Program-made: the position numbers and the translations under genes
Shown: in pieces, positions 1 to 15,024 of the stretch
Numbering within the stretch: position 1 is the first letter of the stretch
How the letters are laid out: the number at the start of each line of letters is the position of its first letter
Notes under the pieces: model-generated
The model's database searches: none
What the model was told of the DNA's origin: nothing
The model's input: the letters and a program-made list of their open reading frames with translations, nothing else
Assembly (NCBI RefSeq): GCF_004365095.1
Contig: NZ_SOCN01000001.1
Span: forward strand, 186,001 to 250,000
DNA length: 64,000 nucleotides
DNA from: Mycoplasmopsis mustelae
GTDB lineage: Bacteria > Bacillota_I > Bacilli_A > Mycoplasmatales > Metamycoplasmataceae
Direction: 5' to 3'

Positions 1-331
1 AATTTTTTTCATTCGACTCCTTTAAATTTATCACAAAAGCAATTAAATAATCACCCTCATGTGAAATTGAAATTTTAAAATTTTTAAAATTTCAGACGTT
101 ATTTTTTTTGTAAATATTAATTTTAGCAAAACTAAAATGACGATTATCAGCTTTAAAGATCGCTTCTTTGATCGCTCAGCTTCTAGCTAAAAAAAGTGTT
201 TGCAAATTTTTAGGTGTTTGTTGATAAGCCAAAAATTCCTGTGGAGATAAGATTCTTTTAATAAAACTTTCTTTTTTATTTTCAAAGCTCGAAATACGTG
301 TTAAATCCACACCTATTTGCATTTTTTTCAT
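1..331 (-). CDS. acpS: Holo-[acyl-carrier-protein] synthase AcpS, partial (3' end outside window)
   Basis: AcpS transfers 4'-phosphopantetheine from CoA to acyl carrier protein in the cytoplasm. The translation begins MKKMQIGVDLTRIS, the family's N-terminal metal-binding (I)GVD motif, and continues with a LARSWAIKEAIFKA segment matching the conserved WxxKEAxxKA helix. Near the edge SISHEGDYLIAFV matches the C-terminal SxSH...A.A motif. About 110 codons are open, close to the usual family length, so only a few residues should be missing. The start could be 331 or the in-frame ATG at 322. A TATAAT box (complement of 338-343) lies six bases before the ATG at 331 with no Shine-Dalgarno, so the mRNA may be leaderless. 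It is separated from pgmB by a terminator and is probably its own unit. Confidence 0.9.
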
Positions 332-402
332 ATGTAAATTATAATATAATTTATCTTTTTAACACGATAAAATTGCTTCATTAGCTATTTCAAAATATTA
401 AG

Positions 403-451
403 AAAAATTAAACTAACTTTAATTTACACAAATTAAGTTAGTTTAATTTTT
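403..451 (-). terminator. Rho-independent terminator of the glucan catabolic operon
   Basis: A long inverted repeat (AAATTAAACTAACTT with its complement) closes over a short loop and ends in a U-run on the minus strand, directly after the pgmB stop. It separates the sugar operon from acpS. Confidence 0.75.
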
Positions 452-1119
452 TAAGCATTAAATTTTTCTAAAATATTATCTAAATTTAGTTCTGCAGTAG
501 AATTTAAAATCAAATCTGCGCTTGAAAAATCTTCATTAGAATCATGAGTAATTGCAATTGCAAGCATCTTTGCAGACTTAATCGCTTGTAGCCCTGATGG
601 TGCGTCCTCAATTGCAAAACATTCGTTTGTTTTTAAATCAATTCCTTCCGCTGCCTTTATAAAAATATCTGGTGCTGGTTTTCCGTTTTTAATGTCTGCA
701 GGATTTACAATATAGTCAAAAAGATCAAATATTCCTAATTTTTTTAAAATTAAAGGTGCATTATAACTGCTTGAAGCAATCGCTAATTTTAACTCTTTCT
801 TTTTTGCGGCGGTTAAAAATTCCATTATTGAAGGAAGTAATGAATCCTTGTTAATTTCAGTTGCTAAAAATGTTTGATACAACTCATTTTTAGCATCACA
901 AAGTTGAATTAATTGTTCATTTGAAAGTTGTAAATTTGGTTTTTTTAATTTTAAAATTGCTTGCAGTGTTGCTAATCTTGGTAATCCACGTAATTTTTCG
1001 TTTTCTAAATAAGTATAATTAATACCTAATTCTTTTACTATTTGCTGTCAGGATTGGAAGTGTAAAACCGCGGTATCTGTAAGCACGCCGTCTAAATCGA
1101 AAATTATACCTTTAATCAT
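451..1119 (-). CDS. pgmB: Beta-phosphoglucomutase (HAD superfamily)
   Basis: This 222-residue cytoplasmic HAD enzyme would convert beta-glucose-1-phosphate to glucose-6-phosphate. It starts MIKGIIFDLDGVLTDT, with the two catalytic Asp residues of HAD motif I. LAIASSS is motif II and FAIEDAPSGLQAI carries the late acidic motif of beta-phosphoglucomutases. The length matches the family. The start codon overlaps the end of the upstream GH65 phosphorylase by 8 nt, so the two are translationally coupled. GH65 phosphorylases release beta-glucose-1-phosphate, which makes this the expected next step. One in-frame TGA (Trp) near residue 24 splits the gene under the standard code. Confidence 0.93.
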
Positions 1120-3486
1120 ATTGCACCTTAAATACTTGTGGATGTTTATTTACAGTTCGTCTTTGTCCTTGAATTCAAATAAATCCCTTGAATTTTGAAT
1201 CGATGGTGCGTATACTAAAATTATCACGATTTAAAATAACCTCAAATAATGCATTTTGATATTTAAAACGATAAGTCAGTTTATTTCATTGCTTTGGCAA
1301 AATTGGGTCTAAATGTAGTGCATTATTATGTCAATCTAAACCACCAAAACCAAAAACAATCATTTGATAAATTGCAGCCAATGAACCAGCATGAATTCCG
1401 GCATCTGAGGTATGCATTTTAGGACCTAAATCTATATTAATACCATATTTGAACATATCATATGCTTTATCCAACATTTTTAGGCGCGCAGCTTCAATGC
1501 AATATGTTGCGGGCGATAAAGATGAATCATGTGTTGTGATAGGTTCATAATAATTAAAATTTGCCTTACGAATTTCTTTAGAATATAAATGAGGCAGTAT
1601 GTTTAATAATAAAACAACATCAGCCTGTTTAACTAATTGACAAGATAATAATGCATTTCCTTCGGCAGTGTTAAATAACTTTTTTCCTGCATCAGCAAGC
1701 ATTTGAAATGGTAAGACATCACCTTTTTTAAGACCTAAAAATTGATCATTTTCTGCAATAATTAAGTCTTTATTTGGTAGTTGTTGTTTAAGATTCTCAG
1801 AAACCTCTTTAAGTTTTGAAACATTGATTTGATATGGAATTTTTGACTTAATAATTGCTCATCAATATGGTTTTTTCTTTTTTAAAAAGTTGATATATTT
1901 TAAAGCTAAATCAATATTATACTTAGCCATCATATTAATATATGCATTATTGTCAATGTTTCCTTTATATTCATTCGGTCCCATCACATTTAAAATTTGA
2001 TAACTTCCATCAGGTTGTTTTTCAGCGCGATGAGCATAAAAAATAGCGGTATCAATAATCATTTCATAACCCATTAATTCCATAAATTTTTCATCATTAC
2101 TAATTTGATAGTATTGATTAACGGCATAAGCAACGTCGGCTGAAACGTGAATTTCTTGTCGACGCGAAGCAATCGGAACTTGTTGACCCGTAACAACATC
2201 AGCTTGCCCTCAATATGGACATACTTCACCATCACTAGGTCATGCCATTTCTCAAGGAAATTGTGCACCTTTTAAATTGCTTTCTTGTGGTCTTTCTTTA
2301 ATTTCTTTAGCTTTTTCTCTTGCTCCTTGAATTCCTTTATAACGATATGTTAATAAATTACGTGCAATTCTTGGACGATTAAATAAATAAATTGGGTTAA
2401 TAAAAAACTCGGTATCTCAATATGTATGTCCTTGATAACCTTCTCCCGAAAGTCCTTTAGCACCAACATTTAAATTGGTTGAATGACGTGGCACAAAACC
2501 GTTAAGATGAAAAATAGCAAAGTCGAATGCTAATGAATCATATTTACTTTCTGCATCCCCTTCAATTTTGACATAAAACTCTTTTCAAACACGTTGATAC
2601 ATTTTTTCAATTGAAGCTTGCTTTAAAGTCTCATAACTAGTTTTTAAAAGCTCTTGGTGTTTCTTATTAGCACGATCTTTAATAGCGCTTTTTGATAATA
2701 AATAGCTTTTATTATCAACGCTTGTATGCACTGACATTAATTTTTCTAATACAATTATGTCGCCTGCTTTTGCTTTAATTTTTATATTAAAACCAACATA
2801 ACGTCGTTTCATTTCAATAACATAGTCATCATTTCCACCACGTAATAATTGATCATTTAAATAACATTTGGTAATTAAATTATGAATTGCTCAACGCTTT
2901 GATAAAGTGGTGCATTGCTCCATTTGTAGTGATTCAGTTGTCACGCGTGATTTTAAACCCTCGGCAAAATGTTGAGTTCCAGTATTTGTTACTTGCGCGT
3001 TAATTGCTGGTTTTAATAAAATATTTACTTCTTTGTTATCGGTAGTCTCTAACACTTTTATAGTAATGCGCTGCGCATATACATTGGCATCATCGCGCGA
3101 AACAAAACGCTCAAAACTAAAGCAGTATTTTCCGTGATTACGTTGTAATTCTATGTTACGTTTTAAAATTCCTTCACAGATATATAATGTTTTATGATAA
3201 TTATCACGTTCTTTAACATCAAAAGTAATTCCGTTAATAATAATTGGTGTAGTCATTAAATCAGCTAAATTAACTAATTCTGGTGCATCGTCTTTAGTGT
3301 CTTTATTAAACATCCCATTAACAAAAAAATCTTCTTTGTTATATGCGGCACGTTCTTCGTCAGCACTTCTGATTCCCATATAGCCGTTTCCTAAAGCAAA
3401 AATACTTTCGGTTTTTGCGGTTACAGAACGGTCAAATTTAACTTGTGAAATACGCTTTTTATCTACGTCATACTTTAAAAAATCCA

Positions 3487-3487
<1 letters not shown>
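1112..3487 (-). CDS. GH65 disaccharide phosphorylase (maltose phosphorylase-like)
   Basis: This 791-residue cytoplasmic enzyme should phosphorolyse maltose (or another alpha-glucobiose) to glucose and beta-glucose-1-phosphate. The N-terminal SIFALGNGYMGIRS is the characteristic GH65 glycine-rich motif. The sequence VMGPNEYKGNIDNNAYIN around residues 503-520 matches the family's catalytic region, with the general acid Glu at about 506. Full length is typical. Several TGA codons interrupt it under the standard code, but one frame is open throughout. Its start shares one base with the stop of the upstream GH13 gene (TAATG) and its end overlaps pgmB. Substrate specificity (maltose, trehalose, kojibiose) cannot be read from sequence alone; the maltodextrin operon favours maltose. 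Confidence 0.9.
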
Positions 3488-7147
<3,660 letters not shown>

Positions 7148-7252
7148 GCATAAAATTATAAAGACAAATGATTTCTCTTTTGTTATTTTTTTTAATTTCT
7201 TGACGTATCAAAGAACGCAAATTTTAAATATTTAAAAGTGTAAGAAATATAT

Positions 7253-7278
7253 AAAAAAAGGCATAAAATATGCTTTTT
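7253..7278 (-). terminator. Terminator-like hairpin after gntR
   Basis: GGCATA/TATGC arms are flanked by an A-run and a T-run, in the 205-nt gap between gntR and pulA. It reads as an intrinsic terminator for gntR. The rest of the gap (7148-7352) is AT-rich and presumably holds the pulA promoter; no clear operator is visible. Confidence 0.5.
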
Positions 7279-7352
7279 GAAATTCAATTTTAACAATTTA
7301 AAAATATTTTTTGTAACTATAGCATAGATAAAAAAGATATTTTTAAACATTT

Positions 7353-8075
7353 TTAGATATATAAAGAAAATTCTTGATGATAAAATTTAAAATGTTCTGG
7401 TTTTATATAATATTTGCCTGCTATACAAATACTATTATCATCATATCCCCAAAACGAAACAACCACCATATAATTTAAATTAAATTTATTAACTTTTTCA
7501 TATTTAAGTTCATAAACCATATTTTTTAAGCTTTGTCTTTCTGTTAAGATATTAACAAGCGGCCTACGAAGATCAATTGGTTCAAATTCATCTATATTTT
7601 TAGTAGAGACATAAATATCTGCTTCGGCAATTATTTCACCTTTTTTCTCATAACTTAGTTTAAATGAACGGTGTTTTGCTAAAAATATGATATTTTTTTC
7701 TTTAAATCATGTAGGGAGATTATTTTTTGTTTCTTGTCCTAAAATTCTGTCTACATTAAGTAAATAACTAATTGGTTTAATTAAATTATGAAAATTCTCT
7801 GCAACAAAATGCCCACGCTTAGAAATTGAATAAATTGCACCAATTGAAAAAAGTTTTTGATATGCAGAAACTACTACAGAACGCGAACAATTAAAACGAC
7901 TCATCAATTGGTGTTCTGATGGCATTATCATATTCACCGGTATCTTTTTACTTGCAATTAAATCAATTAAATACTCAATTAAATTGTTTGTTTTAGTTTG
8001 AATTACATTTCTTTTATTTTGTTGCGTTTCTTGGAAATCTTTAACGTATTTTCGATTAGTTCTTACATTATTCAT
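7353..8075 (-). CDS. GntR-family transcriptional regulator (HutC/TreR-type, with UTRA-like domain)
   Basis: This 240-residue DNA-binding protein has an N-terminal winged helix-turn-helix (about residues 25-95). IMPSEHQLMSRFNCSRSVVVSAYQKLFSIG matches the GntR recognition region (PSE..L...F..SR..V..A...L...G). The C-terminal half, with EADIYVSTKNIDEFEPIDL, resembles the effector-binding UTRA fold. It sits between the transport genes and the catabolic genes of the glucan locus, so a sugar or sugar phosphate from that pathway is its likely effector. Flanking hairpins suggest it is transcribed on its own. Confidence 0.85.
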
Positions 8076-8210
8076 ATTAATATTTTATCAAAACTAATTT
8101 ATTTTCTTATAAGTTTCAAATTCGATCTCTATTTTATTTATTATTTTTAAAAGCATCTAAAAACTGCATAAATATATCCAATGTAAGTGAATGCGAAATT
8201 GCTGAATTGT

Positions 8211-8264
8211 AAATCTAAAAGCTACACTATTTTATTTAAATTTTATAGTGTAGCTTTTAGATTT
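8211..8264 (-). terminator. Strong hairpin terminator of the transport operon
   Basis: Perfect 20-bp arms (8211-8230 and 8245-8264) enclose a 14-nt AT-rich loop. It lies between the last transport-operon gene (ending at 8332) and gntR. It lacks a long U-run on the minus strand, so an operator role cannot be excluded. Confidence 0.6.
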
Positions 8265-8331
8265 GAATTTTGAATAAAATAAGGAAAAACTGATCTTATT
8301 TTGTTAAATATATATTTTTTTTAAATTTTAT

Positions 8332-9006
8332 TTATGAGAGTTTTGAATTGGATTGTTGATTTTCTAAAAGTTGATCGATTCGAATTCGCAAATCCTCTAC
8401 TGAATGTGGTTTTGTTGCTATAATTTTATCTTTCGAAACAAAACCAAAACGTTTTTTAGCCATTATAATAAAAACTATATTTACAAATGCTAAAGCCATT
8501 GCAATATATGAAGTTATATAATTAATTTCACCTAACTCCCCAATCGAAATTGGTTTTAGTCCATAATCAGTAGGGGCATATGTAGTAAGAAAAGTTTTTG
8601 CAGGTTTTAAAGCATTTACAAAGAAAAGTAAGATAAAAACAAGCGGAATAATTCAAAATAAAAGCATAAAGTTTGAATCTGCATTTCCTTTATTAGTATA
8701 AATAATTACCTGCATATAAGTCAAAATCATAATGCTAATTAATGAAAAGAAAATAGTTAAAGAATTTAAGATTCAAAACATTTCGCGAATTTGATATGAT
8801 GGAGAAGCATCATAAATTTGTTGCACAGTTAGATTAACAGCACCATCCGAATTTAAAAGATAGTAATATTCTGCTTGCATTTGTTGATAAAAACGAGTAA
8901 ATAAAGTAGCTTGTAAAACAACTATACATACAAAAAAGAAAGTGATTACTGCTAATAAGGCTTTACGGGCTAAGTAATTTTGTTGTAAAACTATTTTTTT
9001 CTTCAT
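8332..9006 (-). CDS. Small polytopic membrane protein of the maltodextrin transport operon
   Basis: I do not recognise this 224-residue protein's family. Four hydrophobic stretches are visible: about residues 14-36, 77-104, 117-140 and 155-180. The C-terminal tail of ~40 residues is charged and predicted cytoplasmic. Its ATG shares one base with the stop of the ATPase gene, so it is translationally coupled to the ABC transporter. It may be an accessory subunit of the importer, but nothing in the sequence proves this. Two other short membrane proteins of similar design occur upstream in the same operon. Confidence 0.85.
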
Positions 9007-10223
9007 TAGTTAATTCTTTCTTCGCTTTGTGCATCAAAAATATGAATTCTTGATATCAAAAATTCTACATAAACATGTGAATATAATTCAAATTCTTCAC
9101 TGTTTGAAGCATTCACAATAAATTCTATATTTTCATTAACGCGAACTGTAATTAATTGATCTTTACCAATTAATTCAATATTAGAAATTTTACCTAATAC
9201 TGAATTTTCTACTGGAGTATGTATAATTCGCAAATCTTCACTACGAAAACCAATAACTAATTTTTGTTGATTTTTTAATAAAGTTGCTGTTTGTACATCT
9301 AATTTAATTTGAATTTTATCATCATTCGATGTTATAATTCCATTATCATTAATTGCATCAAAAGTATTCATAGTGGGAGAACCAATAAATTTAGCAACAA
9401 AAATATTTGCTGGCTTAAAATATAAATCCTTACCTTTACCATTTTGTTGAATTTTTCCATCATTAAAAACTACAATTTGATCACCCATTGTCATTGCTTC
9501 AAGTTGATCGTGGGTAACATAAATGCTGGTGGTATTTAACAAACGGTGAATATTCACAATTTCACGTCGCATACTTTCACGTAGTTTCGCATCTAAGTTT
9601 GAAAGCGGTTCATCCATTAAAAAGACTAATGGTTTTCTTGCAATCGCACGACCAATAGCAACGCGTTGGCGTTGTCCACCAGATAAATCTCTTGGCTTGC
9701 GATATAAATAATTTTCAATTCTTAAAATTTTTGCGACATCTTTAACACGTTTATCAATCACATCTTTACGCTCACGCGCAATTTTAAGACCAAAGGAAAT
9801 ATTATTATAAACATTCATATGCGGATATAAAGCATATGATTGAAACACCATTGCAATATTGCGCTCATTTGGTAAAAGATTGTTATATCTTTTGTTATTG
9901 AATAATAAATCTCCTTTAGTAATGGAATTTAATCCTGCTATCATCCTTAACAAAGTAGTTTTACCACAACCACTAGGTCCTAAAAAAATACAGAAGGTTC
10001 CTGCTTTGATATCTAAATTAATGTTTTCTAAAGTATATTTTTCATTTCCTTCGTATTTTTTAGAAAGATTAACCAACTTAATATCGGCGCCATTGCTTGA
10101 ATCATATATTTCACCAACCTCGGAAACTAATTTATCAATATCAATAGTTTCAAAACCTGATGCGAGTTCATCTAATTGCATTGAATCATCAGTGATATTT
10201 TTTTTGTCTTTTTTAAACATCAT
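9006..10223 (-). CDS. ABC transporter ATP-binding protein (MalK/MsmK type)
   Basis: This 405-residue cytoplasmic ATPase energises sugar import. It has Walker A GPSGCGKTT (about residues 82-90), Q-loop VFQSYALYPHMNVYNN, signature LSGGQRQRVAIGRA, Walker B VFLMDEP and switch YVTHDQLEAM. The C-terminal TOBE-like segment (residues ~300-400, LVIGFRSEDLRI) is typical of the CUT1 sugar subfamily. An N-terminal extension of about 47 residues precedes the usual family start and is acidic. Starts at 10223 or 10220 are both possible. Genes for the two permeases lie immediately upstream. Confidence 0.94.
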   Translation of the reverse strand: MMFKKDKKNITDDSMQLDELASGFETIDIDKLVSEVGEIYDSSNGADIKLVNLSKKYEGNEKYTLENINLDIKAGTFCIFLGPSGCGKTTLLRMIAGLNSITKGDLLFNNKRYNNLLPNERNIAMVFQSYALYPHMNVYNNISFGLKIARERKDVIDKRVKDVAKILRIENYLYRKPRDLSGGQRQRVAIGRAIARKPLVFLMDEPLSNLDAKLRESMRREIVNIHRLLNTTSIYVTHDQLEAMTMGDQIVVFNDGKIQQNGKGKDLYFKPANIFVAKFIGSPTMNTFDAINDNGIITSNDDKIQIKLDVQTATLLKNQQKLVIGFRSEDLRIIHTPVENSVLGKISNIELIGKDQLITVRVNENIEFIVNASNSEEFELYSHVYVEFLISRIHIFDAQSEERIN

Positions 10224-10226
10224 AAA

Positions 10227-11186
10227 TTATCCTTTCACTGCTCCGTCACTCAATCCACCAATAATGTATTTTTGTAAATACATAAATAGTGCAAAAGCTG
10301 GAATTGAGGCAAGGAGTGAACCGGCCGCATAAGCACCTGCATTAATATGTTGCGGATCAGCGCTTAAAAAAGTGTCCAAACCAACCGCCAAGGTTTTTTC
10401 TTTAGAATCTGCGAGAATGAATTTTGGTAGGATAACATCAGTAAACGGTGTTAAAAATGATCAAAGTGCCACCATAATTAAAGCCGGTTTAATCACTGGT
10501 AATAAGATTTTGAAGAAAAGTCCTCAATTGCTGCAACCATCAATTTTCCCAGAATCATCTAATTCTGATGAAACTGTATCTAAATATGATTTCATCATAA
10601 AGGTATTTGCAGAAATTGATCCACCAGAATAAATAATAATTAACATGATAATAGTAGGTATACCTAAATCATTACCTAAACGTACAAGCAAGAATAGCGA
10701 AATCAATGCACTCGTTGCCGGAATGAGCTGCAACATCATTATAATTAACAATGAATTTTTAGAACCTGCGAATTTAAATCTAGAATATGCGTACCCATTG
10801 AGTGCAACAGCGGTTGTCGAGATTAACATTGTTAATCCTGCAATAATTAAAGTGTTTTTGTATCATACTAAAAAATCGCTGCGTTTGTCTTTAAATAGAT
10901 ATTTAAAGTTTTCAAAACCAAATTTAAACGGTAAAAGCGTAATAATCCGCTCATTAGCAACGTTAAAGGCTGCAACAATTAATGAAACAATTGGAAATAA
11001 AATAATAATAGCTCAAAAAATTAAGAATAAGTAATTGAAAAATAATCAGAGAATTTCAAATGGTGTTGGTGGTTTAGTGTCAGTTTCATTAAACTTAAGT
11101 CGTTTTGGAGAAAGTTTCTTCTCAGTTATTTTAATTTTATCAAAACTATGTTGATAAAACTTTTTACGTTTTATTTTTTCAAACAT
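10227..11186 (-). CDS. malG: Maltodextrin ABC transporter permease MalG-like
   Basis: This 319-residue inner permease subunit has six predicted membrane segments. The EAA-loop sequence DDSGKIDGCSNWGLFFKILLPVIKP, which docks the ATPase, is conserved. The C-terminus QKYIIGGLSDGAVKG is the typical MalG ending (I.GL..GAVKG). The start ATG overlaps the stop of the upstream malF by one base. An N-terminal cytoplasmic segment of ~50 residues, rich in Lys, precedes the first membrane helix. Confidence 0.94.
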
Positions 11187-14100
11187 TAATCTCTCCTTGA
11201 CATTGTTTTAATAAATCCACGTGCACCAATCGCAATTGAAATTAAAGCTGCAAAAGTTGTTAAAGCTGCCGCAAAAGCCTGATTTCCTTCAACCTGAATT
11301 GCATTTGATGTAATTTTATATACTCAAGAAATGATAATATCTGTTGAAGCCTCACCAAAGGCTGATGAATTTTCAAAGTTTGGTCCACCGCCTGTGAAAA
11401 TTGAAATAGTAGTAAAGTTATTAAATGCACCAACAAATTGTCCGATTAACATCGGAGCAATTGAAATAAGTAGTGATGGTAAGGTAAGATATCAAAATAG
11501 TTGTCTACCCTTTGCTCCATCCACCGAACCTGCTTCATAAATATCTTTTGGTATCGATTGTAAATTACCGGTCACTAACATAAAAATAAATGCATAACCA
11601 ATTCAAGTTTGCACGACAATAACTAGTATTCTTGCACTACTAATTTGATTTAGTCAATTAATTGGATTATTGATTAGTTTTAATTCTAATAAAATCTTAT
11701 TGATATATCCTACTTCTCCTGGAGCGAATGAAGATCTAAGAAATGACAAAGTAACAAAAGCCGGAATCGCTCAAGGTAGAATGTAAATTAAACGGAAAAA
11801 TTTTTTAAACTTAATACGTTGATTGTTGGTTAAGATTGCGATAATAATACCTAAAGAAATTGGTAAAAAAGTAGAAAAAACGGTTCAAATTGCAGTTCAG
11901 TAAAACACGCGACCTAAAGATTGAAATAATCCGGCTTTTCTAAAAGTTCATCAATAGCCCCAATTTTTCAATCCCACTCAATCAACAGTTTGTGCTGGCG
12001 CTGAATGTTGATAACCATAGTTAGTAAATGAAATTAAAATAGATGTAATAATTGGTGTAGCTACCACAAAAATCATTAAAATTCAACCTAAAATAGAAAT
12101 AATTCAAGGATAACCACCAGTTTTAAGTCAACGTTTGGTATGTGATCATTTACTTGGACGTGATCCAAATTCTAAGTTTCTAGCAACACGATAAGCAACC
12201 ATGCCAGATGTAATAAAATAAATTAGGACTAAGACCATTAAAATAACACTAATGACACCACCAAATAAATAAATTCTGGCATCCGGTAATTCACCTAAAT
12301 CAATGTTATGAGAATTTGCTCCTAAATCACCAAAACCTGGTATTCCACCCATTTTATTTCAGTAATATCCAAAAGAAAAAGGAATAATTAATGCTCAAAC
12401 CAAAACGGAAACAAATAACATTATTGCACCTTTTAGATATTGTTTAAACATTGTAATTTCTGGCAACCCAGGTAAGACAATACCTAAAATCAATGACAAT
12501 CATCTTAAGTTTTTCATCGTTTCAGTCGGTATTGTCTTTTGAGCTTCAGTAATTTTACTATCGTAAATCTTAGAATTTACTTTCATTTCAGCTAATTCAC
12601 GCCAAAATGAAGTTTTTAAAATTTCTTTATTTGAAAGAATTTTGGATTGTAACTTAGTTTCAATTTTAGACTCTTTATATTCTATTTTAACTTCTATTTT
12701 TTTATTTTTAAATGCTGCTTTTGTGATTTCTTTGGTTTTAATTTTTGCTTTGAGTTTCTTTATATTTTGTTTATAAACTTCTTTGATATTCTTATATTTA
12801 ACTTTAATTTCTGCTTTTTCATTAGCATAAACAGTGTTAAATTTATTCACTAAATATGTTTTATCAAGTAACAATTGATTTTCTAAATTTAATTTAGCAT
12901 CATTAAAATCATCAGTTGTAATTAACTTTTGTTCTAATTGTAAGTTCAAATTTGCAAGATTATCCTTGTGTTGATTTTCAAGGATTTGGAGTTGTTGTAT
13001 TATTATTTCGTGCTTAATTTTATTAATATTCGCTAAATTAATCTCGCGATTATATTCTTTTGATAAAGCTTGTAGTTGTTTTACTGTTAAGTGTTTAAAA
13101 TTAAATAAAGCAACTTTTGATTTTATTCTTTCCTCACAAAATTTTAATCTTGTGGTACGATTGTCAATAAACTTTTCTTTTAAAGCCTTTGATTCAGCAC
13201 TTAAAAAATCCCCTTCATAAGTATAAGAACTTTTAGATTTTGATAATAAATGTTTATATTGTGATTTTAGTAATAAATTAAATTCGTAATTATTACGTTT
13301 TTGATTTATTAAATTTAAATAAGTTTGAAACGCAATATCAACCAATGCACTTGCATTTTGCTTTTGAAATTCTTTTAAGGAATTTCAAATTTCTTGATTT
13401 TTTAATTTTAACTTGCTTGTATTTAAATTTTTAATTGTAAAATCAAAATTTGGCAAATTGAGTTGATTTTTAGACAAAAACAAATATAGATCTTTATAAT
13501 TTTGTAATATTGCTCGTTGCTTATAAAAACTTTTTTGATGTTGATATTGATAGTATAAATGTTTTACTTCAATTTTACTCTTATTTTTAATTTTATCTAC
13601 AATCGCCTTGTTGTTGGCTTCTTTGGACAAAATATTCTGTTTTTGTTCCTCAATTTTAAATAACGAAAGCTGTTTTTGTTGTTTTGCTCGTTGTTTTAAA
13701 TCAGCAGCTTTGTTAGTATATTCATATTCAATTTCTAAGATTTTTTGTTTAGTATTTAAAATAATATTTTCTTTCTCTTTGAGGTATAACTCTTTTTGTA
13801 GTTTATATGTGCTTGAATATTTTCTTTGCAATTCATTTTTACGAGCAACTAACGAAAGTCTTTGTTGTTCTATAGACTGATAAAATGTTTTAAAAAAAAT
13901 GTTTGCTTTATCACCTAATTTTTGTAAATAACTTAATTCATTTGGTAGTAAGAATTGATGTATTTTAGTCAATTCAAAATCTGTATCTTTAATTTTATTT
14001 AAATATATTTTTAAAACACTAAAAATGATGTATTTCTTAAAGGTTTCTGTTTCAGATAAACGGGTGCTATTTTGTAATTTTTTAATATGTGCTATCTTTA

Positions 14101-14500
14101 CTTCTAATTCATCGGCTGATTTAGATAACGAATAAACATAATCTTTTGCATAAACTCTAATGTCTTTTAAGTTTTTTTGAATTTTTTTGAGCTCAAAATT
14201 TAGTAAAGAATTAATATTTTCGCAAAAAGATAATTTCTTAATTGAATCCCTAAGTACTGAAATTTTATTTTTGTAAGCAACATAGTGAGAATTTAATTGA
14301 CGCTTTAAATTTGCATTTAATTTACTTCTTGCACGTAAAAATAAGTCTTTATCTATATTTGTTTGTGCATTAATTTTGTCTTTTGTTCTTAAAAAAATGT
14401 TTTTAACTTGTTTTTTGTAAGCCTTTAAATTACCAGACGTTTGTGGTAAGATAGCATCAAATGATTCACCATATCAGTTATATAATTTCAACTTTTCCAT
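11186..14500 (-). CDS. malF: MalF-like permease with a ~660-residue N-terminal coiled-coil extension
   Basis: One frame is open for 1104 residues if UGA is Trp. The C-terminal ~440 residues are a MalF-type permease: several membrane helices, EAA loop (KDIYEAGSVDGAKGRQLFWYLTLPSLLI) and a G-G-G-P-N periplasmic-loop motif. Residues 1 to ~660 are Lys/Gln/Leu/Ile-rich with heptad-like spacing and no hydrophobic helices, that is, a long cytoplasmic coiled coil. Normal MalF proteins lack this. I checked for in-frame stops across the junction (near 12500) and the 13345-13385 stretch and found none, only TGA codons. The ATG at 14500 follows GCAGGT, a weak Shine-Dalgarno. The coiled coil could tether the importer to other proteins; that is inference. 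Confidence 0.88.
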
Positions 14501-14505
14501 ATCAA

Positions 14506-15024
14506 TTACCTGCTGCGTCCTTTATGTATTTTTATTCACTCATAATAGTGAAATTTTCTTTTAATGTGATATTGTACACAAAAAGTAAATAATGAAATTA
14601 CTATTGATGCCGAGATAACAGATATAAAAGCACCTACAATAATTTGAAAATTACTCATGTATTGAACCCCTCTAAAAAAAGGTAAAAATGCCAGAACAAA
14701 ATAAATAACTATTCAACTAATTCAAAAGATATAACCTGCTTTAAGTTTATTTCTCAATAACAAAAGGTATATTAAGAAAAATACTAATACAAATGTATTT
14801 GCTAAATAGGAAATTAAAGTACTAATCGATAATTTTTTTGCATATTCGCTAATTTTATCAGGGTTATTGCGTATATCTGATGGTAAGCTATCTCGGTTAA
14901 TTCCATAACCAAAAGGTATCAAAACTCATACAAGAAGCACTGCGGTCAGCAGTGCAACTTGAACTAATAAAATATAAAATTGATTTTTAAAAATTTCGGT
15001 TTTATATTTTTGATAAAACTTCAT
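14506..15024 (-). CDS. Small membrane protein between the binding protein and MalF
   Basis: I do not recognise this 172-residue protein. Four hydrophobic segments are visible: about residues 16-38, 73-96, 101-119 and 125-147. The short Lys/Arg-rich tail (HIKRKFHYYEWIKIHKGRSR) suggests a cytoplasmic C-terminus. Its start overlaps the stop of the solute-binding lipoprotein by one base and it ends 5 nt before malF, so it belongs to the transporter operon. Layout resembles the 224-residue protein downstream of the ATPase, though I see no clear sequence identity. Confidence 0.85.

Noticed and set aside
9859-10332. Plus-strand ORF antisense to the ABC ATPase
   Set aside because: It is low-complexity mirror coding over a conserved gene.
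11186-14500. The coiled-coil region as one or two separate genes upstream of malF
   Set aside because: The same frame stays open from 14500 to 11186 once TGA is Trp, and apparent internal starts (TTG codons) lack Shine-Dalgarno sequences.
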